A stretch of 64,000 nt of DNA from Paracrocinitomix mangrovi (GTDB lineage: Bacteria > Bacteroidota > Bacteroidia > Flavobacteriales_D > Crocinitomicaceae): NCBI RefSeq assembly GCF_019740355.2, contig NZ_CP091819.1:1302001-1366000 (forward strand), written 5' to 3'. Shown piece after piece: positions 49,296 to 56,659 of this stretch (its first letter is position 1; each line of letters starts with the position of its first letter). The translations under genes and the position numbers were made by a program. The notes below the pieces were generated by a model, which saw nothing but the letters and a program-made list of their open reading frames with translations, had not been told where the DNA came from and did not search any database.

Positions 49296-49565
49296 ATGAA
49301 AAAGACATTCCTTAACTTAAGAAAAATGGGATTTGTTCTTGTAGCTGCTACTTCAATGTTTGCTTTTGCTGCTTGCGGAGGTGAAGAAGAAGGAACTACA
49401 GAAGGAGAAAACACTGAAGAGACTACTCACGAAGAAGAAGCTACTAACGAAGAAGAGCATACTTGTAATGCTGGTGAAGAAGCTTGTGAAGGTGGTGAAG
49501 CTGCAGATTCAACTGCTGAAGCTCAATGCGACCAAGTTGAAGAGTCTTGCGAAGGAGCTCACTAA
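49296..49565 (+). CDS. small acidic Cys-containing lipoprotein
   Basis: The 89-residue protein begins MKKTFLNLRKMGFVLVAATSM and has a lipobox (FAFAAC, Cys 27). The mature part is extremely acidic, with repeats of EE and EET, and contains four further cysteines (HTC, EAC, QC, SC) and a few His. No globular domain is visible, so it is probably a disordered surface or periplasmic tail. The next gene (49682) is a paralogue with more Cys and His. Metal binding is plausible from the Cys/His/acidic content but not shown. Confidence 0.75.
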   Translation: MKKTFLNLRKMGFVLVAATSMFAFAACGGEEEGTTEGENTEETTHEEEATNEEEHTCNAGEEACEGGEAADSTAEAQCDQVEESCEGAH

Positions 49566-49584
49566 GAACTTCCTGAACAATATT

Positions 49585-49619
49585 AAAGCCTTTTCGTTAT
49601 TACGGAAAGGCTTTTTTTA
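49585..49619 (+). terminator. Rho-independent terminator after lipoprotein 1
   Basis: AAAGCCTTTTCG (49585-49596) pairs with CGGAAAGGCTTT (49603-49614) and a T tract follows. The two lipoprotein genes are therefore separately transcribed. Confidence 0.85.
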
Positions 49620-49625
49620 TTTTAT

Positions 49626-49633
49626 TAAATTTG
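49626..49633 (+). promoter_or_regulatory. candidate -7 box, second Cys-rich lipoprotein
   Basis: TAAATTTG matches TAnnTTTG and lies just after the previous terminator, 48 bases before the ATG at 49682. Confidence 0.5.
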
Positions 49634-49645
49634 TAAGGACTTCAA

Positions 49646-49661
49646 TATTTGACGTCAAATA
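49646..49661 (+). promoter_or_regulatory. candidate operator, second Cys-rich lipoprotein
   Basis: TATTTGACGTCAAATA is a perfect 16-base palindrome, just downstream of the predicted transcription start. It is a natural binding site for a dimeric regulator. Confidence 0.55.
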
Positions 49662-49681
49662 CTAAACTAAATCTATTACCA

Positions 49682-49969
49682 ATGAAAAAAACATTCTTAA
49701 ACCTTAGAACCTTAGGATTTGTTATGATAGCTTCAACAGCAATGTTGGCTTATTCATGTGGCGGAGATGAAGCTGCTGAAGATAACACAGAAGAAACTAC
49801 TAATGATGAAGAGCACGCTTGCGAAGGTGCTGATCACGAGCACACTTGTGATGATGGTGCTTGTCAAGATGGTCAATGTGACGGTGGAACTTGCGACGGT
49901 GCTGATACTGTTGAGCACACTTGTGAAGAAGGTGCTTGCCAAGAAGGTGCTTGTCAGGGAGGTGAATAA
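49682..49969 (+). CDS. Cys/His-rich acidic lipoprotein
   Basis: I chose the ATG at 49682 (MKKTFLNLRTLGF); the upstream in-frame start at 49649 lies in the regulatory palindrome. The 95-residue protein has a lipobox (LAYSC) and then an acidic tail with eight more cysteines and four histidines, arranged in motifs such as EGACQEGACQGG and DGACQDGQCDGGTC. It resembles the neighbour at 49296 in the signal peptide and general composition, so the two are recent or maintained paralogues. Metal binding or redox sulfur chemistry is a reasonable guess from the content, not a proven role. Confidence 0.75.
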   Translation: MKKTFLNLRTLGFVMIASTAMLAYSCGGDEAAEDNTEETTNDEEHACEGADHEHTCDDGACQDGQCDGGTCDGADTVEHTCEEGACQEGACQGGE

Positions 49970-49994
49970 GCCTTTTCCCTACTTAAATATTAAG

Positions 49995-50023
49995 GTCCTG
50001 TCTTGTTACAGGACTTTTTTTTG
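49995..50023 (+). terminator. Rho-independent terminator after lipoprotein 2
   Basis: GTCCTGT (49995-50001) pairs with ACAGGAC (50008-50014), followed by a run of T. Confidence 0.85.
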
Positions 50024-50055
50024 GCCTTTAATTAATAGACTTATTTGACGATTTG

Positions 50056-50063
50056 TAATTTTG
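50056..50063 (+). promoter_or_regulatory. candidate -7 box for the dehydrogenase operon
   Basis: TAATTTTG ends 6 bases before the GTG start at 50070, so the mRNA would have almost no leader. No -33 TTTG at normal spacing. Confidence 0.45.
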
Positions 50064-50069
50064 TAGGAA

Positions 50070-50702
50070 GTGAGCAAAAACAAGCAGATATATAAAAATG
50101 TAGCTATCCCGGATACTTTCAAAGACCTGGATAAGTGGGAATCAAACAGGCGTTCATTTTTGCGAGCAGCCTTAGTTGCCGGTGCTGCAACCCAACTTGC
50201 CTGGTTTACATCTTGTTCAAAAGTACTTGAAGATTCAAATGAATACCTTTCTGCAGAAGAATCAACTATACTAAAATCCATTTTAAATACTATTTGGCCG
50301 GATGATGGCAATGGACCTGGTATTGATGAGTTAAATACTTTTGGATATGTTTTATGGGTTTTCAGTGATCAGTATACTGAACAATCGGATAAGGATTATT
50401 TGATCGAAGGTTTAAATTGGGCTGACGAACAAGCGCTTCATATTTATGAACAACATTTCTACGATCTGAGTTCCGATCAACAAGAAATACTCATATACCA
50501 GTTTTTGGAAATGGACTGGGGTAAAAATTGGATGTACGTAATGCAAACTTATGTTTTAGAATCATTGATTCTTGATCCTATTTATGGCGGAAATAAAGAT
50601 GAAAGTGGTTGGAAATGGTTAGATCATGTCACTGGCTTACCAAGACCAACAGAAGAAACTAGAATGGAATCTATAATTGCTAAATACAAGTCCAATGTTT
50701 GA
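50070..50702 (+). CDS. gluconate 2-dehydrogenase subunit 3-like Tat protein
   Basis: A GTG start gives a 210-residue protein with a twin-arginine motif (NRRSFLRA, R27 R28) and a following lipobox (WFTSC, Cys 49). It is therefore probably a Tat-exported lipoprotein. The rest matches the helical family of gluconate 2-dehydrogenase subunit 3 (IWPDDGNGPG, GLNWADEQ, WMYVMQTYVLESLILDPIYGG). These small subunits partner a GMC-type flavoprotein dehydrogenase, and the GMC gene follows with an 8-base overlap (ATGTTTGA). It may help export or electron transfer of the complex; the sugar substrate is not known. Confidence 0.85.
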   Translation: MSKNKQIYKNVAIPDTFKDLDKWESNRRSFLRAALVAGAATQLAWFTSCSKVLEDSNEYLSAEESTILKSILNTIWPDDGNGPGIDELNTFGYVLWVFSDQYTEQSDKDYLIEGLNWADEQALHIYEQHFYDLSSDQQEILIYQFLEMDWGKNWMYVMQTYVLESLILDPIYGGNKDESGWKWLDHVTGLPRPTEETRMESIIAKYKSNV

Positions 50703-52392
50703 TGTTTGTGTTATAGGTAGTGGCGCAGGTGCCGGTCCCGTTATTTATGAATTGAGTAAAGCCGGGTACAAAGTAATTGTACTTGAAAAGGGTCCATGGT
50801 TTAAAACGGAAGATTTTACAAAAGATGAAATGACCGTTACCAGAAGAGATGTTTATGAAGCCAGCCCTAAAGATGAACCTCATGTAGTTGAGAAACCATC
50901 TTCAAGTGGATTTAATAAATACAACTCTGCCAATGGAGGAACTTCTTTTCAAAATGGTAGTTGCGTTGGTGGTTCTTCTAATTTCATGTCTGCATATTTT
51001 CACAGACTTAAACCAAAAGATTTTAATCTGTTAACTGAATATGGCCCAATCAAAGGTGCCAATATTGTTGATTGGCCGGTTAAGTATGATGAGTTTGAGC
51101 CATATTACACAAAAGTAGAGCAAATTGTAGGTGTATCAGGTAAAGTAGTTGAGCACAAACATCTTGAACCAAGATCTACACCTGACTTTCCTTTTCCGCC
51201 ACTTGTAAACAACGGTGTAGCAGAATGGTATATTAAAGCTGGTGAAGAGCTGGGTTATAAAGTAATTCCGGTAGCCAGGGGAATTGTATCCCAACCTTTT
51301 AATAACAGAAAAGCCTGTTATCATTCCAATTACTGCGGTAGTTTTGGATGTTCAAGTGATGGTAAAAGTAGTTCAAGAGCTGCTTTAATTCCTGATGCTA
51401 TCGCTAGTGGTAATTGCGAGATTATCACAAATGCTAAAGTATTTAAATTGGAAACTGATGAAAATGATCAGATAGTTAAAGCTCATTATTATAATGAAAC
51501 AGGTGTTGCTATGCAAGTTGAAGCTAAAATGTTTGTAGTAGCTTGTCAGGCAATTGAAAGTAGCAGATTGCTTTTAATGAGCAAGTCTGATAGATTTCCT
51601 AATGGATTAGCCAACAACTCAGGTCAGGTAGGAAAAAATATGATTTTTGCAGGAGGAGGAGGCGGATCTGGTTACATCAGATATGAAGATTTGTCTGAAG
51701 AAAAAGCAAAAACACTCAGAAACAAAAATACTTTCATTAACCATGGTTTAACTGATTTCTATGAAATTGATGATCCTGAATTTGAATTGGTTAAAGAATC
51801 AAAATCAGGTAAAATAAAAGGAGGAAATATTGACTTTCTCTTAGAACACTCTGCACCATTCCCAAAAGTATATAGACACCGAACTCAAAACGGTAATCCT
51901 CTTATTGGTTCAAAATTGAAAGAAAACATCCACGATTATTTTGTAAATCAAAGAAGATTGAGATTTGAAATATTCTGTGACTGGTTACCTAATGATGACT
52001 GTTTTGTTGAACTGGATGAAAAAGTGACCGATAAGTGGGGAGATCCTGCAGCTAAAGTCAGAACAGGTTTTGTTAATCATGATTTGGAAATTGGGAATTA
52101 TTTAGCTGACAGGGCAATTGAAGTATTAGAAAAAGTTGGATGTAAAAACATTACAAAATCTATTACCGGTAATCCACCTACAAATCTAATTGCGGGTGGT
52201 TGCAGGTTTGGAAACGACCCTAAAACGTCCGTTCTTGATAAAAACTGTAAGGCACATGAAGTAAAAAATCTTTATGTTACAGACGGTTCATTCATGCCAA
52301 CAGGTGGATCTGCACCTCATACTTTTATGATCTATGCCAATTCATTTAGAGTGGCTGATAAGATCAAAGAACACATGAAAAAGCTATCCTAG
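50695..52392 (+). CDS. GMC-type flavoprotein dehydrogenase
   Basis: The ATG at 50695 (MFDVCVIGSGAGAGPVIYEL) starts directly with the FAD-binding Rossmann motif. The alternative 6 residues upstream have no function. The 565-residue protein shows GGSSNFM near 100, a cysteine-rich substrate loop (CYHSNYCGSFGCS), and the C-terminal active-site region GGSAPHTFMIYANSFR with the catalytic His. GMC members oxidise alcohols, sugars or their derivatives. It has no signal peptide of its own, so it is probably co-exported with the Tat subunit encoded just upstream. The substrate is unknown. Confidence 0.88.
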   Translation: MFDVCVIGSGAGAGPVIYELSKAGYKVIVLEKGPWFKTEDFTKDEMTVTRRDVYEASPKDEPHVVEKPSSSGFNKYNSANGGTSFQNGSCVGGSSNFMSAYFHRLKPKDFNLLTEYGPIKGANIVDWPVKYDEFEPYYTKVEQIVGVSGKVVEHKHLEPRSTPDFPFPPLVNNGVAEWYIKAGEELGYKVIPVARGIVSQPFNNRKACYHSNYCGSFGCSSDGKSSSRAALIPDAIASGNCEIITNAKVFKLETDENDQIVKAHYYNETGVAMQVEAKMFVVACQAIESSRLLLMSKSDRFPNGLANNSGQVGKNMIFAGGGGGSGYIRYEDLSEEKAKTLRNKNTFINHGLTDFYEIDDPEFELVKESKSGKIKGGNIDFLLEHSAPFPKVYRHRTQNGNPLIGSKLKENIHDYFVNQRRLRFEIFCDWLPNDDCFVELDEKVTDKWGDPAAKVRTGFVNHDLEIGNYLADRAIEVLEKVGCKNITKSITGNPPTNLIAGGCRFGNDPKTSVLDKNCKAHEVKNLYVTDGSFMPTGGSAPHTFMIYANSFRVADKIKEHMKKLS

Positions 52393-52480
52393 AAATTTTT
52401 CTTTAATTTTTTTTACTGCTACAATCCCTTTAAAACATTGGGATTCAGAAATTATTATAAAAATAATACAGTACCTTGTA

Positions 52481-52512
52481 TTGCATAGTACTATATTTTT
52501 TATATACATTTG
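52481..52512 (+). promoter_or_regulatory. padR promoter
   Basis: TTG (52481-52483), a 21-base spacer and -7 box TACATTTG (52505-52512), 46 bases before the ATG. The spacer and surroundings contain A/T inverted repeats that could serve as a PadR site. Confidence 0.6.
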
Positions 52513-52558
52513 TATCAAGTTATTATGATCGCAAATTTTTAAAACATTAATCAAGAAG

Positions 52559-52882
52559 ATGAAAGTAGAAAATACCAAAGCGCAAATGCGCAAAGGAATT
52601 TTGGAATACTGCATTCTGACTGTCTTGTCTAAAAGAGAGGCTTACCCATCTGATATTATAGATGAACTAAAAAAAGCCAAACTGATAGTTGTAGAAGGGA
52701 CATTATATCCCCTACTGACAAGACTTAAAAATGCCGGTTTGTTGCAGTATAATTGGGTTGAATCGTCATCAGGTCCTCCCAGAAAATATTACTCCTTAAC
52801 CGAAGAAGGACACGAATTTTTAAATGAACTAAAATCTACCTGGAATGAGCTGCATGAAGCTGTCCAGCAAATTTCTAAATAA
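52559..52882 (+). CDS. PadR-family transcriptional regulator
   Basis: The 107-residue winged-helix protein shows the PadR pattern: LEYCILTVLSKREAYPSDII, TLYPLLTRLKNAGLL, then YYSLTEEGHEFL. PadR proteins are usually autoregulators that respond to small molecules or stress. Here it is followed by a PspC-domain protein after 8 bases; this padR-pspC pair is common in Bacteroidota and suggests an envelope-stress circuit. The effector is unknown. Confidence 0.92.
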   Translation: MKVENTKAQMRKGILEYCILTVLSKREAYPSDIIDELKKAKLIVVEGTLYPLLTRLKNAGLLQYNWVESSSGPPRKYYSLTEEGHEFLNELKSTWNELHEAVQQISK

Positions 52883-52890
52883 ATAGAGCA

Positions 52891-54537
52891 ATGAATAAAA
52901 CAATTTCAATCAATATAGCTGGATTTGTCTTCAACATTGAAGAAGAAGCTTATGAAAAGTTAAGTAGCTATCTGGAATCAATCAAACTCAATTTTAAAAA
53001 TGAGCCCGATTGTGAAGAAATTATGGCCGACATTGAGGCACGCATTGCCGAACTGTTTCAAGAAAACTTATCTGATCGCAAAGAAGTGATAGTAGAAAAA
53101 GACGTTGACCAGATTGTTGAAATAATGGGTAGTCCTGATGACTATGTTGCTGAAGAAACAGCTGATAATTTTAATGGTCATGAATCCTCAACGGAAAAAG
53201 AAGAGGAAGCAGAATACGTTGAAGCCGAAGAAGTAAAAAGTGAAGACTATCGCGGTAGACACAACAAAAAAAGACTTTTTAGAGATGAACAAGGCGGAAC
53301 CATTGGAGGAGTTTGTGCCGGTTTGGGATGGTTTTTTGGATTAGATCCTGTTCTCATAAGATTAGCTTTTGTACTGCTAACCATTTTAGGTGGTTCAGGA
53401 ATTTTAGTTTACATCATCCTATGGATTGTAATTCCAGAAGCTAAAACAACTGCCGAAATTCTTGAAATGCAAGGTGAGCCAATTAACCTGGGTTCCATTA
53501 AGGACCATGTTAAAGGAATGAAGGATGACGTAAAAGATAGTTCCAGGAAAACGGGGAAGAAAATGAAACACGCCGTTAACAAAGGCGTAAGGGCGGGTTC
53601 TCGTATGGCTAGATCACTATCAAAAATTGTAGGTGTTTTCTTAATTCTTGGCGGAATTGGCGGGATACTTATCCTTTCCATTCTACTTTTCGGGGATTCA
53701 GGTTTAGTACCATTATTTGGTGGAGAACAAGTTGAAGATCTTACAACATTATTAGACATTATCTATCCGGACGGAAGAAGTGGCTTAGTTTATGTATCCA
53801 TCATAGTAGTAATTCTTATTCCTATCGTATCATTTATTTTTGTTGGAACCAAATTACTTTTTGACATCCAGGGAAAATTCAAACGAGTTTCTATCATTAC
53901 TTCAATTATCTGGACCATTGCTTTATGCTCACTTGTTTTAACAGGTATTGAGTTAGGAATGAACTTTAGAAATGAAGTAGAAATTGATTTTGATGTCCCG
54001 GTTTATGTTGACTCAACAGAAACAATATTTGTAGATGCAGTTACAGATGATGTCTTCTCTAATTACATTGAATATCAACAGGTATGGAATTATACTGAAC
54101 TCATTAGAGTACAAAATGAAGAAGTATATCTTGGATATCCTGAATTGAGAATTGTTGAAGCAAAAGATTCTGGTGATTTTCAGGTAGTACTTTATAAATC
54201 TTCAAACGGTAAATATCATAAAGAGGCTATAAGAAAGGCTGAAGATATTCGTTATGAGATCAAAACAAGCAACAATCAAATTAAACTTGCCCCTTACTTT
54301 ATCATCAGTAAAGAAGAAAAAATGAGGAACCAAAAGGTAATTGTTGAACTCAGAGTTCCTAAGGGTAAAAAAGTTAAATTTGGAGATAATATTGACCGCA
54401 TTTTGGTAAAGGTAAGAGACAACTATTACCGCCATAACGAAAGCTTTTCAAACACTACATGGATTGCAGGACGACATGGCTTTGAGTGCACAGAATGTGA
54501 AGATCGAAGAGTTTATCATGAAGGAATCAACTTCTGA
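52891..54537 (+). CDS. PspC-domain membrane protein
   Basis: The 548-residue protein begins with a cytosolic helical segment (about 1-120, with a charged, acidic stretch around 95-118). A PspC domain follows at about 127-185 (KRLFRDEQGGTIGGVCAGLGWFF then VLIRLAFVLLTILGG). Further helices lie at about 240-265, 300-325 and 340-360, followed by a C-terminal periplasmic beta-rich domain. PspC is part of phage-shock-type envelope stress systems. It is in an operon with padR and overlaps the glycosyltransferase gene by 20 bases. The exact function in this lineage is not shown. Confidence 0.85.
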   Translation: MNKTISINIAGFVFNIEEEAYEKLSSYLESIKLNFKNEPDCEEIMADIEARIAELFQENLSDRKEVIVEKDVDQIVEIMGSPDDYVAEETADNFNGHESSTEKEEEAEYVEAEEVKSEDYRGRHNKKRLFRDEQGGTIGGVCAGLGWFFGLDPVLIRLAFVLLTILGGSGILVYIILWIVIPEAKTTAEILEMQGEPINLGSIKDHVKGMKDDVKDSSRKTGKKMKHAVNKGVRAGSRMARSLSKIVGVFLILGGIGGILILSILLFGDSGLVPLFGGEQVEDLTTLLDIIYPDGRSGLVYVSIIVVILIPIVSFIFVGTKLLFDIQGKFKRVSIITSIIWTIALCSLVLTGIELGMNFRNEVEIDFDVPVYVDSTETIFVDAVTDDVFSNYIEYQQVWNYTELIRVQNEEVYLGYPELRIVEAKDSGDFQVVLYKSSNGKYHKEAIRKAEDIRYEIKTSNNQIKLAPYFIISKEEKMRNQKVIVELRVPKGKKVKFGDNIDRILVKVRDNYYRHNESFSNTTWIAGRHGFECTECEDRRVYHEGINF

Positions 54538-55687
54538 CAAGAAAAATATCTTAATACTCCCAAGATGGTATCCCAATAAAACAGATATCCAGCTTGGGAG
54601 TTTTATTCAACAGCAAGCACTTTTACTAAAGGATAATTTCAATATCGAAGTTATTTATGTTCAGGCCATTGAAAACCAAGGTCAGGTTTTTGATATTGAA
54701 ACAGATAAATCCAACGGAATTACAGAACATACTGTCTATTTCAGATCTGCTAAAGGTCCTTTAAAAAAAATAATTAATGCCAGACGCTACAAAAAAGCTC
54801 AGCAAATGGCGTACATCATTGATGTTTTTAAAGCAGATTTGTGTCATGTTCACGTTCCTTATCGATCTGCATTTTTAGCATTGAAGTTAAATAAACAAGG
54901 AGTGCCATTTGTAATTACTGAGCATTGGTCCGGTCATCTTACAGGTGCATATCAACAAAAAAATCCAGCTGATAAAAAGCTTTACCAAAAAGTACTGGCA
55001 AAATCGGCAGGAATTTCAACCGTAAGCAAACTTCTACAAACAAGTTTTAAAAAGAATACAGGTTTTAACTCTGTTGTAATTCCTAATCTTATCAATTCTG
55101 TAAACAGTAATAGTCCATTTAATTCAGAAAATATTGAAATATTAACTGTTGCAGATTTATATGATGAAACTAAAAATTTGAGTGGATTAATTGAGGCTTT
55201 TAAAATTGCTTTTGAAGAAAACTCCGCACTCAGACTTTCCATCATAGGTGGAGGCCCGGATGAAGAAAAATTAAAGGACTTAGTGAACTCTTACAATCTA
55301 TCAAATGAAGTAAAATTTCTTGGAAGAAAACCTTATGAGGAAACACTGCAATCCTATTCAAACTGTCACTTTTATATTTGTAACTCAAATTTTGAAACCT
55401 TTGGTATGGCAGTAGCAGAAGCTTTAAATTCAGGTAAACCAGTTATTTCTACAATGTGTGGTGGTCCAGAGGAATTCTTAAATGATAATAACTCAATACT
55501 AGTGAATGTAGGAGATACTGACCAATTAGCTACAGCGATACTAAGGATGGCAGATTTATTTCAAAATTTTAATAGCAGTGAAATACAGGCTGAAATAAAA
55601 AGTAAATTTGGACCTGAAATTATCAAATCTCAATTGACTGAATTTTATGACTCAGCCATTCACAATTCGTCCGTTTCAAAAAAGTGA
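54518..55687 (+). CDS. glycosyltransferase family 4
   Basis: The ATG at 54518 (MKESTSDKKNILILPRWYPNK) was chosen; earlier starts lie within the PspC gene and add non-family residues. The 389-residue protein has the GT-B fold with RWYPNKTDIQLGSFIQQQ, HVHVPYRSAFLA, HWSGH and the C-terminal nucleotide-sugar region (GGGPDEEKLKDLV, NSNFETFGMAVAEALNSGKPVI). It probably makes a surface polysaccharide or glycolipid. It overlaps the PspC gene by 20 bases and the GNAT gene by 41. Confidence 0.88.
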   Translation: MKESTSDKKNILILPRWYPNKTDIQLGSFIQQQALLLKDNFNIEVIYVQAIENQGQVFDIETDKSNGITEHTVYFRSAKGPLKKIINARRYKKAQQMAYIIDVFKADLCHVHVPYRSAFLALKLNKQGVPFVITEHWSGHLTGAYQQKNPADKKLYQKVLAKSAGISTVSKLLQTSFKKNTGFNSVVIPNLINSVNSNSPFNSENIEILTVADLYDETKNLSGLIEAFKIAFEENSALRLSIIGGGPDEEKLKDLVNSYNLSNEVKFLGRKPYEETLQSYSNCHFYICNSNFETFGMAVAEALNSGKPVISTMCGGPEEFLNDNNSILVNVGDTDQLATAILRMADLFQNFNSSEIQAEIKSKFGPEIIKSQLTEFYDSAIHNSSVSKK

Positions 55688-56153
55688 TGTAAAACAGATT
55701 CTAGACATCTACAACTATTACATTCTTAATTCTACCAGTACTTTTGAGGAAAAAGAACTGACTGTTACTGAACTCTCTGAGCGAATTGAAAGTATTACCA
55801 AAAAGTACCCATACTTGGTTTATGAAGTGAATGGTGAAATTCTTGGATATGCATATGCTAATATTTTTAGAACACGTGTAGCTTACAGATACTCTGTAGA
55901 AACAAGTGTTTATGTGCATAAAGATCATTTTAGAAAAGGAATAGGTTTATCACTTTACAAAGCTTTAATTCCTGTTTTAAAAGAACAAGGATTTAATTCT
56001 GCAATTGGCGGATTAACCTTACCAAATGATGGAAGTATTAAACTACATGAAATGTGTGGTTTCAAAAAAATTGGAGAGTTTAAAGAAGTAGGATTTAAAT
56101 TTGGAAATTGGTATGGTGTTGGGTTTTGGCAGCTTATGCTACAAGAAGATTAA
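55647..56153 (+). CDS. GNAT-family N-acetyltransferase, phosphinothricin-type
   Basis: The 168-residue protein has the GNAT fold with TIRPFQKSDVKQILDIYNYY, YAYANIFRTRVAYRYSVETSVYV, the acetyl-CoA loop RKGIGLSLYKAL and MCGFKKIGEFKEVGFKFGNWYGV. This pattern is like the phosphinothricin/amino-acid acetyltransferase (Pat/Bar-like) subgroup; the substrate is probably an amine, not determined. It overlaps the upstream glycosyltransferase by 41 bases, and its stop codon shares TTAA with the stop of the convergent gene at 56150. Confidence 0.85.
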   Translation: MTQPFTIRPFQKSDVKQILDIYNYYILNSTSTFEEKELTVTELSERIESITKKYPYLVYEVNGEILGYAYANIFRTRVAYRYSVETSVYVHKDHFRKGIGLSLYKALIPVLKEQGFNSAIGGLTLPNDGSIKLHEMCGFKKIGEFKEVGFKFGNWYGVGFWQLMLQED

Positions 56154-56533
56154 ATCATAATATAAGTACCGTCCTGAATTTTAGCTAAGACAATTTTAAC
56201 CGGATCATTATCGGTATACTCAAATATTTCTTTCGGAGTAATCACCCTCAACACATCCATAGATACTTTGTATTCAGATTCTATCCTTTTAGTTTCCTTT
56301 TTAATTTTTGTAGGGATTTTCTTTTGATATACTCTAAAATCTAAAAAGCTTAAATGATATTTTGCACAAATTCTTTGAATGGTATTGAGTGAAATGATTC
56401 TATTCGATTCTTCAAACTTAAGTCTCTGAAGATTATTCATTTCATAACCCAATAATGAAGCACTTTGAGATAAAATCTGACGCTTATCTTTTTCAAGATA
56501 TTGTGCTTCCTCTAAAATCTTTAATTCAGTCAT
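56150..56533 (-). CDS. small conserved protein of unknown function
   Basis: The real start is the ATG at 56533 (MTELKILEEAQYLEKD). A longer frame to 56644 would cross the terminator of the upstream protease gene and add only non-conserved residues. The 127-residue protein has an N-terminal helical part (QILSQSASLLGYEMNNLQRLK) and a segment ISLNTIQRICAKYHLSFLDFRVY that reads like a conserved Bacteroidota small-protein family, but I do not know its function. A -7 box TAGATTTG ends 2 bases before the ATG. It is the last gene of the minus-strand run. Confidence 0.7.
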   Translation of the reverse strand: MTELKILEEAQYLEKDKRQILSQSASLLGYEMNNLQRLKFEESNRIISLNTIQRICAKYHLSFLDFRVYQKKIPTKIKKETKRIESEYKVSMDVLRVITPKEIFEYTDNDPVKIVLAKIQDGTYIMI

Positions 56534-56535
56534 TG

Positions 56536-56543
56536 CAAATCTA
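56536..56543 (-). promoter_or_regulatory. candidate -7 box for the gene at 56150-56533
   Basis: TAGATTTG on the minus strand, ending 2 bases before the start codon. This supports the short start and suggests a leaderless mRNA. Confidence 0.45.
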
Positions 56544-56610
56544 AAACATCCGCTTACAATATTATAAATGAGAGATTTACTGAAATTTAATTCCAGATTA
56601 TTAAATATAA

Positions 56611-56639
56611 AAAAAGGTGTTATCAAATTGATAACACCT
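56611..56639 (-). terminator. Rho-independent terminator after the protease gene
   Basis: AGGTGTTATC (56615-56624) pairs with GATAACACCT (56630-56639), with a T tract on the minus strand (A-run at 56609-56614). It ends the protease operon. Confidence 0.85.
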
Positions 56640-56659
56640 TTCACTATTTTTAGCTTTTA

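Noticed and set aside
49360-50048. Frames with repeated Lys/Leu and Val/Thr overlapping the Cys-rich lipoproteins
   Set aside because: They arise from the repetitive acidic codons of the real genes read in another frame.
56534-56644. N-terminal extension of the gene at 56150
   Set aside because: It would cross the terminator hairpin at 56611-56639 and the -7 box at 56536-56543.
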